A stretch of DNA of 64,000 nucleotides from Sanguinoderma infundibulare (GCA_032821775.1 JAVLRN010000004.1:1488001-1552000), one strand, 5' to 3'. Shown: positions 47,640 to 58,878, counted from the first letter of the stretch. The notes: generated by a model from the letters alone, not told the origin. Program-made: numbers and translations.

Positions 47640-48118
47640 GGTGATGGGTTTAGTGGAAGGCGCGTCGGCATTGTCTTGTTGAAACTGCTATCACGATTGT
47701 GTAAAGCTCTCAAGTTTCACATGCTTTCTTTGGCATGGTACCGTGAATACGTATGTTCGCCTAGCCTGCATTGTATGAGTATTCAGTTGGATAAATCGCA
47801 AACGTACCACGCGAGTATACATGTAAAATCAATGAGATCGTCCTGAGGACGTCGATGTGTGTTGTGAAGTGAGTTGGGCATTTTGTGTGTGAACCAGATA
47901 CTCGTAAATTGGAATGGACATATCCGGGATCGAAGTAGATCTCTCGCAAACTTTCACCCCAGAGGGTGGCAGTCGAGACATGCTAAGCGAGTGTGATAAG
48001 CAACTACACCGCGTGCCTTATGCACCGCGAGGGAGGGGGATATAGAATGTTCTTATGTAGCAATTCAAACCCGAACTGGAGCGTACAATATACTAGTACA
48101 CAAGCATTGGCCAGAACT
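47640..48118. other. Spacer between copies J and K
   Basis: No exon recognised. Confidence 0.45.
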
Positions 48119-49214
48119 CTAATCCTTAATCTGCCACCCATCCGAAACAGCGACATCAAACAGGTCAGGCAACTCGTTCCAAAAGTTGCGCCGTTCCTCC
48201 CGAATCATTGACTCGAGGGTGACTCGACAGTATCGACAAACTTGCCACGGTGATGCATACCAGCTCCACGTTGGCGCTGGCAGTATACCATCTACCTGGA
48301 CGGAGCGAAGGAGGCCCAGGCTATGACGGAGCCCCTCGATCAACATCTGGCACCTCTCTCCACCTTCGCACATCACATCGGGGAGCTCATCAGACCGGAT
48401 GGACTTGAGGTACGCTTCGACGTTCCGCAAAACGAGCTTGTTCTTCGCCTTGAAGCACCGCCCGAGGTCGGCCGGGGACAGGTGCTCTACGGAGCCGTCC
48501 TCGTGCGTGTAGCCCTCGACGATGTCCGCGTCGAGTTTACAGCACTCGAGGAGCGCGAGTGGAAGGAGGTCGTAGTTCTCGGTGAGACGTGCGATGTTGA
48601 CAATCGCGATCGCGGATTTCCCTGTGACGGATGCTGGTCGATTTTCGGCGATGATGGAGCGAGGGTTTACCGCAGTTCCGGGAAGAGGTTCGTATTTGAG
48701 GTAGAACTGCCGGAGGTACTGGAGGCCGTTCTCGAGGATCCTGTCAATTTGGTACTTGTGACCGAGACGGATGCACGCCGAGAGAGCGTGAAAGGACGGC
48801 GCAGAGGGTCCAAATGGCCTGCATAAACGTGAAAGAGGTATTGGTCTTGTGAATAACTACCACTTACAGACGCATGTGGACTGACTCGGGCGAATCTCCA
48901 GCTGTGAAGACGCGTAGAAGGTGTCTGAGGTCCTGCGGCGAGTCTGTGAGGCGTATGACTGGGCACTCTTGGACTTGGCCTGGCTCTGTGCACGACGGAC
49001 GCGGTTCTTGGGGTTGCGGTAGCGACAGCATATCGCGGAAGAAGGGGGAATGCTTGATGAGTGGACCACGATACACCCGGAACTCGATGTTGCCTGCAAT
49101 GAGAAGGATGGTGCCGTCGTCGTACCAGAACTCGTCGTCCTTCGAGGGCACCTCGGCGGAGTCCTTGTCTGCGGCAGACGTGCGAGCGCGTTTTTTGGGC
49201 GGGGCGGTTTCCAT
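48119..49214 (-). CDS. BTB/POZ family copy K, intact
   Basis: Exons 49214-48868 and 48818-48119, intron 48819-48867, in phase. Start METAPPKKRARTSAAD. BTB core DEFWYDDGTILLIAGNIEFR, KHSPFFRDMLSLPQP and TDSPQDLRHLLRVF. Exon 2: ACIRLGHKYQIDRILENG, AIAIVNIARLTENYDLLP, LLECCKLDADIVEGY, THEDGSVEHLSPADLGRCF, Cys pairs CEGGERC and VCRYC, and the terminal block RRNFWNELPDLFDVAVSDGW. The exon 2 frame is open throughout although it lacks an internal ATG. Copy L exon 1 begins divergently only about 200 nt away. Confidence 0.84.
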
Positions 49215-49415
49215 CGTGGTCGTTGTTCAAGTTGACGCTCGTCACGGTCACCGTGGCGGCTTGGTGACTGTGACACGCGGCGAGCAACGATTGGCCAATG
49301 GCGACGCACTGACACGAGCGGTCACAACACGTGAGTACAGTCACACATCCGCCTTGTCTCGACACTGTAGTGAGCTTGACCGCACTCGAGCTTTTACCGG
49401 TCACCACCCGCCACC

Positions 49416-49774
49416 ATGCCGCCTGCCGACTCTGTCCCACCGAGGAAGCGCACCCGCACGTCTACTCAAGACGACGTGCCCAAGGAGCATCCCCCGACCC
49501 CCACACACGATATGGAGTTTTGGTTCGACGACGGCACCATCATTCTCATCGCCGGCAACGTCGAGTTCCGTGTTGACCGCGCCCCCCTCGTCAAGCACTC
49601 ACTCGCGTTCCGGGATATGCTTTCCCCTCCTCGGCGCAAGACCTCGCGAGCAGTCTCGGCATCACCAGAGACTGGGAACGGGTGGCCCTCAGACTGTCCC
49701 TTGATACACCTCTCCGATTCTGCTCAGGATGTCAGACAGATGCTACGCGCCTTCATTGCAGGAGAATCGGTCGA
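49416..49774 (+). pseudogene. BTB/POZ family copy L, exon 1 only on + strand
   Basis: Start MPPADSVPPRKRTRTS. BTB core MEFWFDDGTIILIAGNVEFR, then KHSLAFRDMLSPP and LSDSAQDVRQMLRAF. It ends at a normal phase-2 donor (TCGA then GTAAGT at 49775), in the place where J ends exon 1. No exon 2 follows on this strand; instead the complementary strand directly downstream carries one (49800-50400). Confidence 0.78.
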
Positions 49775-49799
49775 GTAAGTTCATCCACACAGAACCACA

Positions 49800-50400
49800 T
49801 ATCTAATCAGTTCCCAAAACCTCTGCTTCTCGGTCTTGATCGACTCCAAGACCTTTTCAGACAGGGTAGACAGAGCTCCTCCGGGATCGCCTCAATCCAT
49901 TCTTTCCGCAATGTGTGGCCGACGGACATAAAATTCCTGGCACGTTTTCACGTGATGGCACTGAGCGTCGACGGCCATGACTTGGAGGACAAGGAGGTAA
50001 TTTTATACCTCAATGAAAACGAGCATATCCTTGGCAGCAAAGCACCGTCCGACATCGTCTGGGCTCAACTATTCGATAGTTCCGTCCTCGCGCTCATAGC
50101 CTTGAGTAATACGCCGGCCTAGCTCGCAGCACTCAAGGAGGGCGAGAGGGAGGATGTCGAGGTTTTGGGTGAGACGTGCGAGGTTGACGACGCCGATCGC
50201 GTACTCGTCGGTGATGATCCTCGGTCGATTGCCGATTTCGACAAAGGTGCATTTGAATGTATAGCTTGGGTAGAACCGGCGTATGTACCTGAAACCATCC
50301 TTGACGAGCTTGTCCATCCGATATTTGTGTCCAAGGCGGATCCAAGCGGACAGAACGTGGAAGGACGGTGGGTCAGGCGCCGCGAGTGGTCTGAATCACA
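49800..50400 (-). pseudogene. BTB/POZ exon 2, inverted relative to copy L exon 1
   Basis: Minus-strand sequence begins with PPSFHVLSAWIRLGHKYRMD near 50370 and continues FRYIRRFYPSY, EYAIGVVNLARLTQNLDILP, LLECCELGRRITQGYERED. It is then broken by an in-frame TAG just after DGTIE (near 50069). The same frame continues LSPDDVGRCFAAKDML, and later pieces such as KVLESIKTEKQRFWELI reach about 49805 with more stops. No BTB-core exon lies upstream on the minus strand. Its end abuts the donor side of copy L exon 1. Confidence 0.75.
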
Positions 50401-50925
50401 GCATATTCATGTTAGAGTGCAAATCACCAGGTCGTGAATATGGGTGATGTGTACTTTACCTTGTTTTTAAATCCCTCAAGGCGCACCGTGCTGCGTAGAG
50501 CGCCTTGTTCATCTTTGCGCCATTTTTGCCGTATGGGCTTGGACTTGCCCATTGCTAGCGTCGAGATCGGCGTTTTGGGGCGACGCGGCGATGCGAGATG
50601 GTCTGACCTCCGCAGGTTGTGCATCACCGTCCGTATCAATCTGCACTCATTTTCTTGTGACACGAGTGGACATCGAGTGAGCACCAAAAACGTATGGCGC
50701 AGATGAATGGAAGAGTCGCGGGGGATGTGTACGGTGTTGGCTACCAGTGGATGATTGCGCTTCGCGAATTAGCCGCCCACTTGGAAGAGCCCAGCGGCAG
50801 CATTGTGACGCCGTCGCGTGGCATAACGCGACTTGCCCTCCTTCAACCTGCCACCTTCCTTCCTTTAGATCTGTCACACTACCCGCTGCAGCCAGCGTTG
50901 AGCCAGGTTCATCCCTTGTACCACC
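50401..50925. other. Spacer before copy M
   Basis: No exon recognised; contains the promoter of copy M at its right end. Confidence 0.45.
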
Positions 50926-52094
50926 ATGGCTTCCGTCACCAGAAAACGAGCTCGCACAGATGACCCGGAGGACCCACGCGACAAGTCAGAGTCGGATATG
51001 CAGGGCGTCGAAACGCACATCGAGCAGGGTGCAATGGCCAGCGAGTCGGCGGGCGATGGAAGCCAGGGGGCGGAGGGGACTGCCAATCATGGTCAGGTTC
51101 TTCAACAGGACGCGGCCTTCTGGTTCAGCGACGGTACAGCGATTCTTGTCGCTCGGGGTGTCGAATTTCGGATCTACAAGGGACCTCTAGCGGAGCACTC
51201 TCCTGTGTTCAAGGATCTGTTCAACTCCAGAGCATATCCGCTACGCATGCTCTCAGTAGACGAAACTCAAACCATCACCTGTCCCGTTATCTCGCTATCA
51301 GACTCACCGGAAGACATACGACACATCCTGCGTGTCTACATGCCTCGACGAGACGCCGGGTATGTGCAATGTGTTCTGAACAGCGACGATCACCGCATCT
51401 AACCATACTTCATGTGATGCATCACAGCATATCCGGGACCCGCAACTCATCCTTTCATGAATTATCCGCTTTGACACGCCTGGGACGCAAGTACCAGTTC
51501 ACCTCGCTCTACGAAGAGAGCGTCAAGCTACTCAAAGCGCACTACTCGCACAATTTGGCCATCTGGTCCGAGACGGAGACTATGACGCGTGCTGGTTTTG
51601 AGGACATTCATAGCATTGGCGTAGTCAACTTGGCTCATTTGACGGGCGAGCTCTCCATGCTTCCGTCCGCGTTTGTCAACTGCTCCATGCTCGACTCGAG
51701 CATCGTGCGCGGCTTCACGCGCGAGGACGGATCGCAGGAGAACTTGACGCTGGAAGACCTCGGCATCGTCTTTGATGCCAAGACGGGGCTTCGAAAGGCC
51801 GCCGTCGCAGCCGTTTTCCGTACGTTCAAGTGCAAGACCGCGAAGGGGTGCAAGATGCCAGACGCATGTCGGAAGGCGCTGCACGACAATTTATCGAACC
51901 TCGGAGATAAAGTCGACGAGCTCATCGGCGGTTCCCCCTTCGTGGTCTACACTGACTTGCTCAAGGATGGCGACCTCGATGCATGTGAACGTTGCAATGG
52001 CTTGGTCGAGCAACGGCATGCGAAGGAGCGCCAGAGCATATGGGATCGATTGCCGGAGCTGCTTGGTATTGAGGTACAGTACACTATCTCATAA
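50926..52094 (+). CDS. BTB/POZ family copy M, last codons replaced by a mobile element
   Basis: Exons 50926-51359 and 51428-52094, in phase 2. Start MASVTRKRARTDDPED with a longer acidic/Gln N-terminal spacer. BTB core AAFWFSDGTAILVARGVEFR, EHSPVFKDLFNS and SDSPEDIRHILRVYMP. Exon 2: LSALTRLGRKYQFTSL, HSIGVVNLAHLTGELSMLP, REDGSQENLTLEDLG, Cys region CKTAKGC, Cys pair CERC and RQSIWDRLPELLGIEV. The relatives continue with a GW ending. Here the last codons (VQYTIS-stop) come from the left inverted repeat of the element at 52072-52572. The displaced original codons (PGWG...) resume right after the element. The protein loses only about ten C-terminal residues and may still work. Confidence 0.82.
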
Positions 52095-52572
52095 TGCAAG
52101 AGCTCATAATGCATAAGTGCCGATAATGCATAACTTTTGGCGGGGACCAACTCCGTACGCGGGAACTTATGCATGAAATCTATTGATGCATAATGCATAA
52201 ACTTTTGGCCAGTATGCACTACGGGATCTGCCATATATAGTTATTGGGGCGGGCGCCAAGCTATAAAAGTGGCGTGGGAGGTGAATTTCTCAGGCGTCCC
52301 ACGCCATTCCACCTTAACCACGGTCCTTCACCAGCTCATCCTGGCATCCGAAAGCCTCGTTGATGCCATCCGGGAAGCCTCAAAACTCTGTCCCATAGGG
52401 CGGAAGCGATTATTCACCGCCTTCGAACAGATCATGGGTGTGGGAAGTCTCGGACCACAGGCGCTAAAGGGATCTTGCGCCACGTGACCCATCCCATCCT
52501 GCATAAGACCTCATAATGCATACGAAAATATGGGGACAGACCATATGCATTATGAGATAGTGTACTGTACCT
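52072..52572. mobile_element. TIR-bounded non-autonomous DNA element (MITE-like)
   Basis: Perfect 27-nt inverted repeats: 52072-52098 (aggtacagtacactatctca then taatgca) and 52546-52572 (reverse complement). The outer bases are a GGTACC-like palindrome, so the target duplication is TA or GTAC and the TIR proper begins CAGTACAC or AGTACAC. A TA duplication with CAGTA ends would fit the Tc1/mariner-pogo group, an inference. Internal sequence repeats an aatgcata motif several times near both ends and holds a TATAAAA at 52262-52268 but no transposase. Removing the element leaves a clean gag-gta-cct-gga-tgg reading, continuous with BTB copy M. Confidence 0.85.
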
Positions 52573-52900
52573 GGATGGGGACCACAACTGCAGGAAGAAG
52601 CTGCAGAGAGGTGAGGAGGCCGTTTATTGCCCAAGCGTCCGAGGGAAGCTGAATGATGTCCGCGATCAGGTTACGGGGATCAGTCGCTTCACACATGCCC
52701 GGGTCGGATGTCTGTCGACAGCGACCTATAGCTGTCTAACTCTGTTCGCCAATTCTGTTTTAACCTGACCTCCACTTTGAGCTCAGAGTCATAACCGGAT
52801 GAGCCGTGCAACGTCTGTCATCGGCACGGCCTTCCTGAGAATCAGCTTCAGTTGACGTTGTCAGGTGAGTAAAATTGTTCCTGCATATGGAGGGAATCTG
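52573..52900. other. Flank downstream of copy M
   Basis: The first 40 nt are the displaced 3' end of copy M. The remainder shows no recognised feature. Confidence 0.45.
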
Positions 52901-52914
52901 GATGCCTGTGTCCG

Positions 52915-53065
52915 GCTGGTCTCCTTGGCCAAGAGTCCGGCAACTCGCTCGTCGACGTGCTGAATGGGGGCGTCAGCCCCTCTGGCCGCCGGAGGATTAC
53001 TACGCCCAGCCCGTTACGGGCGAGAATGCAAACGAAACCATCCGAGTGGAGTACACAGAAGACAC
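52915..53065 (+). pseudogene. GH3 beta-glucosidase relic
   Basis: The bases encode [19 protein letters not shown] in one frame, then, after a loss of about 28 nt where relatives have [30 protein letters not shown] in another. It matches the same region of both downstream GH3 genes, best the second one ([12 protein letters not shown]). Only this 150-nt piece is visible, so it is a remnant of a third GH3 copy. Confidence 0.75.
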
Positions 53066-53159
53066 TATCTATCTCACCCTCGTCCTTGCCGTCGAGCCAC
53101 GCGCCGCCTATAACCTTGCCCCGCTTCTCTTCCTCCTCACGCGCCAACGTCCAAACACA

Positions 53160-53618
53160 ACGACGGCACACGGTATTGACGGATCCGTGGCTCGCAGGAA
53201 GCAGAAGCTGATCGACGCGATCCACGGCCTGCAGCCGTCGCGGCTCACGACGGCGTTCTTCAAGCAGGAGGGGACGAACATCATGCAGCAGCTCCAGACG
53301 CTCCAGATGTACCTCGACGCCTCCCCTGGCGGGTCGAACCCGAACCCTGTCGTCGCCGCATACATGAGTATTCGCTTTCCTCTCGGTCCGATCTCGCATT
53401 CCTCCTCCCCGTGACGCCATGGCTGACTACGTGCACACTGGCAGGCGTCGCAGGAGATCATTAACGGGATATTCCAGGAGAACGACGCGATCGACCTGAA
53501 CGCGCTCGAAACGCAGCTCGAGACGCAGGACCAGGAGTCGGGCACGTTCTACGGCGGGGACGACCTCACGCACGACCAGGTCGTCGCTGCCGCCTCCCAG
53601 GCGGCGGCGACGTCTTGA
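53160..53618 (+). CDS. Unidentified gene, 3' part
   Basis: Two coding pieces read as one protein end. Piece 1, about 53165-53364: ARRKQKLIDAIHGLQPSRL, then TTAFFKQEGTNIMQQLQTLQ. Piece 2, 53445-53618: ASQEIINGIFQENDAIDLN, then LETQLETQDQESGTFYGGDD and the end VVAAASQAAATS. A short intron between them is likely (GTATTC donor, GGCAG acceptor), but the phase does not match exactly, so a one-base lesion or another donor is possible. No family recognised. The upstream part is absent and is replaced by the GH3 relic, so this is probably a 5'-truncated gene. Confidence 0.45.
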
Positions 53619-54386
53619 AGCTCTGGTCTAGGCCAGGTTGATGGCAAAGACTCACGGTGACCTTGACCAGGCGGCTTGATTGCCATTCGTCTCTCGTTGC
53701 GCCGAATTCGCACCGATCCATGAAACAGGATGTTCAATGACGGTTTCCCTTGTTAGACACGCAAAGGTGCGACCACATGCTATGTCGCGGAGTGCAAGCT
53801 TGAGAATATGTCCCTTTTCTTGAGATTCATGGACCAGATTCGCAACAAGCCCGTTCGATCGGGTCGGACGGAGATGAGGAGAATTGGTCACGTAAAGTCA
53901 TGAGACACGATGCGCAGGTGATCGCGGAGCGGGATAATATTCAGGACCAAGTAGTTGTGTGATTGGATCACATCCAGTAAAACCTTTCCGCGCGCGACGA
54001 GCGATGGACGGGGAGGGTGGCTGCGCGACACAGAACTATCGAGTGTGTGTTGGGCTCTGAGCCCAACAGAGAGTCCACCTGGGCGAGGTTTTGGTGCAGG
54101 TTGGGAAGGCCGAGGTCTATTCTGGCTACAAGTAAGTATTACTTAAGAAAAGGCAGAGAGCCGGAGGATGTGAGAGTTGCACGACAGCCGAGGTTTCGCC
54201 GCCACTAGCCACGGCGCTCAATTGAACGATCCTTGCTTGGTCCTTCCTGTGACCCCATCGTGCATCTCCTCGTCCTTGCCTGGCACCCAGAGCCTTGATC
54301 GTCAATCTCTTCTCTGGAACCCTATATCATGTCCTTTGCCATGCTGGTCCAGACTGTTCCCGCTCCCTCCGGTCGAAGTCGACGCA
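53619..54386. other. Intergenic, promoter of first GH3 gene
   Basis: No exon recognised. Confidence 0.45.
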
Positions 54387-57300
54387 ATGGCCGTCATCCT
54401 CAACCCCACGTTGTCGGTCTTCTGCGCTCTCCTTCTCGCGGTCTCGACCAATGCAACTCCTTCTGAGGTCTCGTCTATTGTTGTCGCGTCGACCGCTTCA
54501 GAGTCCGCGTCGGTGACAACGGTTTCAAGTGCGACCAACAGCGTGGTTCTTACCACGGACGTCACGGCGACCACGACTGGTGATAGTCCTACTCAAGCCA
54601 GTGCGTATTTCTTTTGAGCCTCTGTCCGTAGTACACTTTTTCCTTGCCCACTGTTCTTTGAACACGCACCCGCGTCCAATGCGTTTCCCCCCAACCCCGC
54701 ATTGGGGTCGACCATGTAAACACTCGGTGCTGTGCACTATCCTCGGAAGTACAAGTACGACAAGTTCAAACGATGCTTCCCGCACCCGCTTAAGTAGCCT
54801 GTTTTCACCCGCGAATGGTTGCCGCAAACACACCGGCATCGAGTGGACGTATCGCATGCTCTTGACTTCTCTCTCGCCGGTTATGAATGCAAACTGACTG
54901 AAGTCTCTTGCAGCTCACAACCCGCTTCCCACATCCTCGTACCTCTTCCCATCGTCTCTGGTCCCCTCGGCTTCTCCGATCCCCGGCATCTTCCCCGCGA
55001 CGTCCGTCAACTCGCCACCTCCCCCAGGCTCGCAGCTCATCCCCGATTTCGGCCCGGCATGGGCGCAAGCAAAAGAAAGAGCGAAGAACCTCATCTCCGG
55101 ATGGACGGTCGAGCAAAAAGTCAACGTCTCGACCGGCGTCGGCTGGGGGCGCGGACTCTGCGTCGGCAACATCGGCGTCGTGGGCGACTGGCCGGGCCTC
55201 TGCCTCCACAACGGGCCCCTTGGAGTGTACGCCACGGACTTTACGACGGCGTTCCCCGCGGGGATCAACGCGGCCGCGACGTGGAACCGGACGCTCATTC
55301 GCGCACGGGGGAAGGCGATCGGCGAGGAGTTCAAGGGCAAGGGCGTGAACGTCGGCCTGGGCCCGATGATGAACTTGGGGCGGGTCGCGCAGGCTGGACG
55401 GAACTGGGAAGGGTTCGGCGCAGACCCGTTCTTGGCGGGCGAGGCTGCGTACGAGACTATCCTTGGTTGGCAGTCGGAGGGTGCGCAGGCGTGCGCGAAG
55501 CACTATATCAACAAGTGCGTTTCGCCATCCAGTGATTTCGTGTTTTTTTTGCTGACGTAGCGATGTTGTACAGTGAGCAGGAGCACTTCCGGGAACACTC
55601 GTCCTCGGATGTCGACGACCGCGTGGAACATGAGCTATACCTGCACCCATTCCTGCGCTCCGTTCAGGCTGGGGTTGCCAGTGTCATGTGCAGCTACAGT
55701 TCGTATCTGTACTGCAGTGGTCATCGTTGAATGCTGACTCGGGTATCAGACCAAATCAACGGTACTTGGGCTTCCGAGAATGACCGGACCCTCAACCAGA
55801 TCCTCAAGGGCGAGCTCGGCTTCCAGGGCTACGTCATGTCTGACTGGGGTGCTCACCATTCCACCCTTGCCGCGGTCGCCGGCCTGGACGTAAGTGTGGA
55901 GTGACTCATCATGCGCGAATACTTCATAGTGTATGCATTACTAACGATTCGGTACCGTCCAGATGTCGATGCCAGGCGGTATCGGGTTTGACCCGGGCAG
56001 CGGGAGTTGGTGGGGCCCGAACCTGACCGCATTCGTCGAGAACGGGACGATCGCGGAGGCCCGCCTGGACGACATGGCGGAGCGCATCCTCGGCGCGTGG
56101 TACCTCCTCGGCCAGGACGACAACTATCCCAATGGTGCGTGCACGTTTTAGCCCCCTTCCTGCTCTCATGTTTTTCGAGTCGCGGCTGATGGCGTGCACA
56201 GTGAGCTTCAACTACTTTGCCCAGAACGACCCGGCGACAAACCTGCACGTGGACGTACAAGGTGACCACTACAAGATCGTGCGCGAGATCGGCGCGGCGA
56301 GCACCGTGCTTCTCAAGAACGTCGGTGGCGCGCTCCCGCTCCGCAAGCCGCGGTCGCTTGCTATTATCGGTGTGTCCTGTGTGCTGTGGTCTTCTATCCT
56401 CTAACGACTTCGCCCCAACTCTGAACAGGCAATGACTCCGGTCCATCCACACGCGGCCCGAATGGCTACCCCGACCGCGCTGGTGACGACGGCACACTCG
56501 CGATGGGCTGGGGCTCCGGCTCGGCGGGCTTCCCGTACCTCATCACGCCCCTCGAGGCTGTCCAGACGCGTGCCCGTCAGGACCGCTCCAGCATCTCATG
56601 GTTCTTGGACAACTGGGACCTCGCGGGCGCCGCGAGCACAGCGCTCGACCAAGACGTCGCGCTTGTCTTCGTCAATGCCGACTCGGGCGAGGAGATCGAG
56701 ACTGTCGACGGCAACCCGGGCGACCGGAACAACCTGACGCTCTGGGGCAACGGCGACAACCTGATCAACGCCGTCGCGGCTGTGAACCAGAACACGGTCG
56801 TTGTCGTGCATTCTGTCGGGCCCGCGATTTTAGAGGGGTGGATCGAGAACCCGAATGTTACTGCGGTGCTCTGGGCGGGCCTTCCGGGCCAGGAGTCGGG
56901 CAACTCGATCGTCGACGTGCTGTATGGCTCGGTGAGCCCCTCTGGCCGGCTGCCGTACACCATCGCGAAGAGCCCACAGGATTACCCCGCGCAGCTCGTT
57001 ACGGACGGGACCGAGGACGAGGACGTCGTAATTGAGTATACGGAGGGCCTTAACATCGACTATCGTCACTTCGACGCGAACGGGATCCAGCCGCGCTTCG
57101 AGTTCGGCTTCGGGTTGTCATACACGACGTTTGCATACTCGGACCTGCGCGTAGAGACCGTGCATGAGGACGATAACGACTCTGCGGACCTGGAGAAGGA
57201 TTGGGAGGCGGGGAAGGCATCGCCGAACGTCGAGGGCGGCTCGACTGCTATCTGGCTCCATCGCCCCGCGTTTACGGTGTCGTTTACGGTCAAGAACACT

Positions 57301-57624
57301 GGCAATGTCCCAGGCGGCGAGGTGGGTTTTATCGTGCTTTCACTGCCGTGGTTGCAATGCTGAGTGACGTGGACGACACAGATCCCGCAGTTGTATCTGC
57401 ACTTCCCCTCTGGCGCGGGTGAACCCCCGAGCGTCCTTCGCGGGTTCTCGGACGTGCACCTCGAGCCCGGTCAGGGCAAGACCGTGAAAATCACGCTCTC
57501 GCGATACGACCTGAGCATCTGGGACGTCGTTGCGCAGGGCTGGCGCAAGCCGGACGGCGAGTTTACGCTCTCCGTCGGCGCGAGCAGCCGCGACTTCCGG
57601 TTGAACGGTACTCTTCCGCTCTGA
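54387..57624 (+). CDS. Secreted GH3 beta-glucosidase, tandem copy 1
   Basis: Retaining beta-glucosidase releasing terminal glucose from cello-oligosaccharides. Signal peptide MAVILNPTLSVFCALLLAVS, then a Ser/Thr/Val-rich linker (probably O-glycosylated), followed after a 313-nt intron (54601-54913) by the GH3 N-terminal barrel. Exons 54387-54600, 54914-55514, 55574-, with further exons starting NQINGTWASENDR, MSMPGGIGFD, VSFNYFAQND and [10 protein letters not shown], and a last exon [11 protein letters not shown] to 57624. Nucleophile Asp in [21 protein letters not shown] and [12 protein letters not shown] are barrel landmarks; C-terminal sandwich with [14 protein letters not shown] and [13 protein letters not shown]; FnIII-like end with [11 protein letters not shown]. 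Start chosen by match with the paralogue's MALILN. About 830 aa. Confidence 0.9.
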
Positions 57625-58878
57625 GACGGCCCGCTACGAGCTGATGAGTTGCGGTCTGTTTGTGTATGTGCCTACCGATACCACGACGAGTTCAAACGAT
57701 GATGGAGGGCGCTGTTGATGCTCAAATGTCGACGATGGACTTGGTGTTGCGCTCGAACTCGAGTTGGATGTGCGCGGGGATTTTTTGAATACGGGTGTCC
57801 CGATGTTCTGCGCACGACAAGTCAACCGCGAGGCAGGCTTCGTGACTAGTGACTGACTGTAATTCGTTCAGTCACTTGGGCTGCTCACTTGGGCTGCAGG
57901 CACAGACGGAACTTACATAACGTCGCCTCCGCTTTGACGTCAGACGAAGGTGATTCCCTCATCGCACTAAACTTCTTCGCCCGGGGCTCAACGTTCAGGC
58001 TATGGATTAGCAGATCTGCGTGCGAATCCATTGGAATTGAATCGTGGCCCCTGGGTTCGCCGTCGACCTTGCAAGTTGCAAGTACTACTTACAGTCTCTC
58101 AAGAGCCTCAAACTAGGGCCTCAAATCTAAACGTACCTGGCAAGGTGCGAGCCTCGCCGACAGGATTCATACCCTATGTATCTGACATCATGTTAGCTTG
58201 GGAGCAGTCAGTACGATGTGCGTGCGACAAGAAGTAGAACGGTGTTAGGTACCCGTTGTATTGCCCGGCAGTAGGTTTTCCCCCTTGTCAACGCAATGAG
58301 CACGACCCCTCCGGGCCGGACAGAAAGAGACAGGAGCAGCGGGTCACGATGGTCAGTTCATTCGCTTGTGCGGACTGCATGAAAGTTGAAGAGCGATCGG
58401 CGGGATGGGCGATTCCGCGAACAGAATAGACCATCAAACTGGAATTCCCGAAGACCTGAAACCTGACATGGCGGGGGGTTGCAAGGCACAGTAACCGAGA
58501 TTGAATCCTACCCCGCTGCACGCTCTGAATGGTTGGTGTCTGGGCGGTCAAGAGGGAAGGATGAGGTCGAATCGGCGAGGCTAACGGAGACACAAGGACG
58601 CGATTTCGTGACGGAGACGTTACCTGTTGCGTGAGTCACTTCCATCACGCCGCGCCTTCTGCTCACATGGCTAACTGCTAACTCGAACGGTCGCGACTCG
58701 GATAAACTTCGGCAATCCAGTGCTGCTCGTCCAGTGACCACAACTCGCCTCCAGAACCCATCCATGTTCACAGAACGCACCCGCGAAACGGACGAGTATA
58801 TAATCCATTTCACCATGGCTCGTCTCAGTTGTGGCTCGACTCGCTCAGGCCTCCAAGGATTTGGTCGACCTCGACACC
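57625..58878. other. Intergenic between tandem GH3 genes
   Basis: About 1.25 kb. No exon recognised. The right end is the promoter of the second GH3 gene. Confidence 0.5.
58797..58803 (+). promoter_or_regulatory. TATA-like box of second GH3 gene
   Basis: TATATAA 76 nt before the ATG at 58879, a normal distance for a fungal TATA box. No such box is equally placed before the first GH3 gene. Confidence 0.4.

Noticed and set aside
52269..52487. Open frame of 72 codons inside the TIR element
   Set aside because: No transposase motif; too short and most likely chance in a non-autonomous element.
58831..58878. Earlier start for the second GH3 gene
   Set aside because: It would add a non-hydrophobic run before the signal peptide, and the paralogue starts at the position equivalent to 58879.
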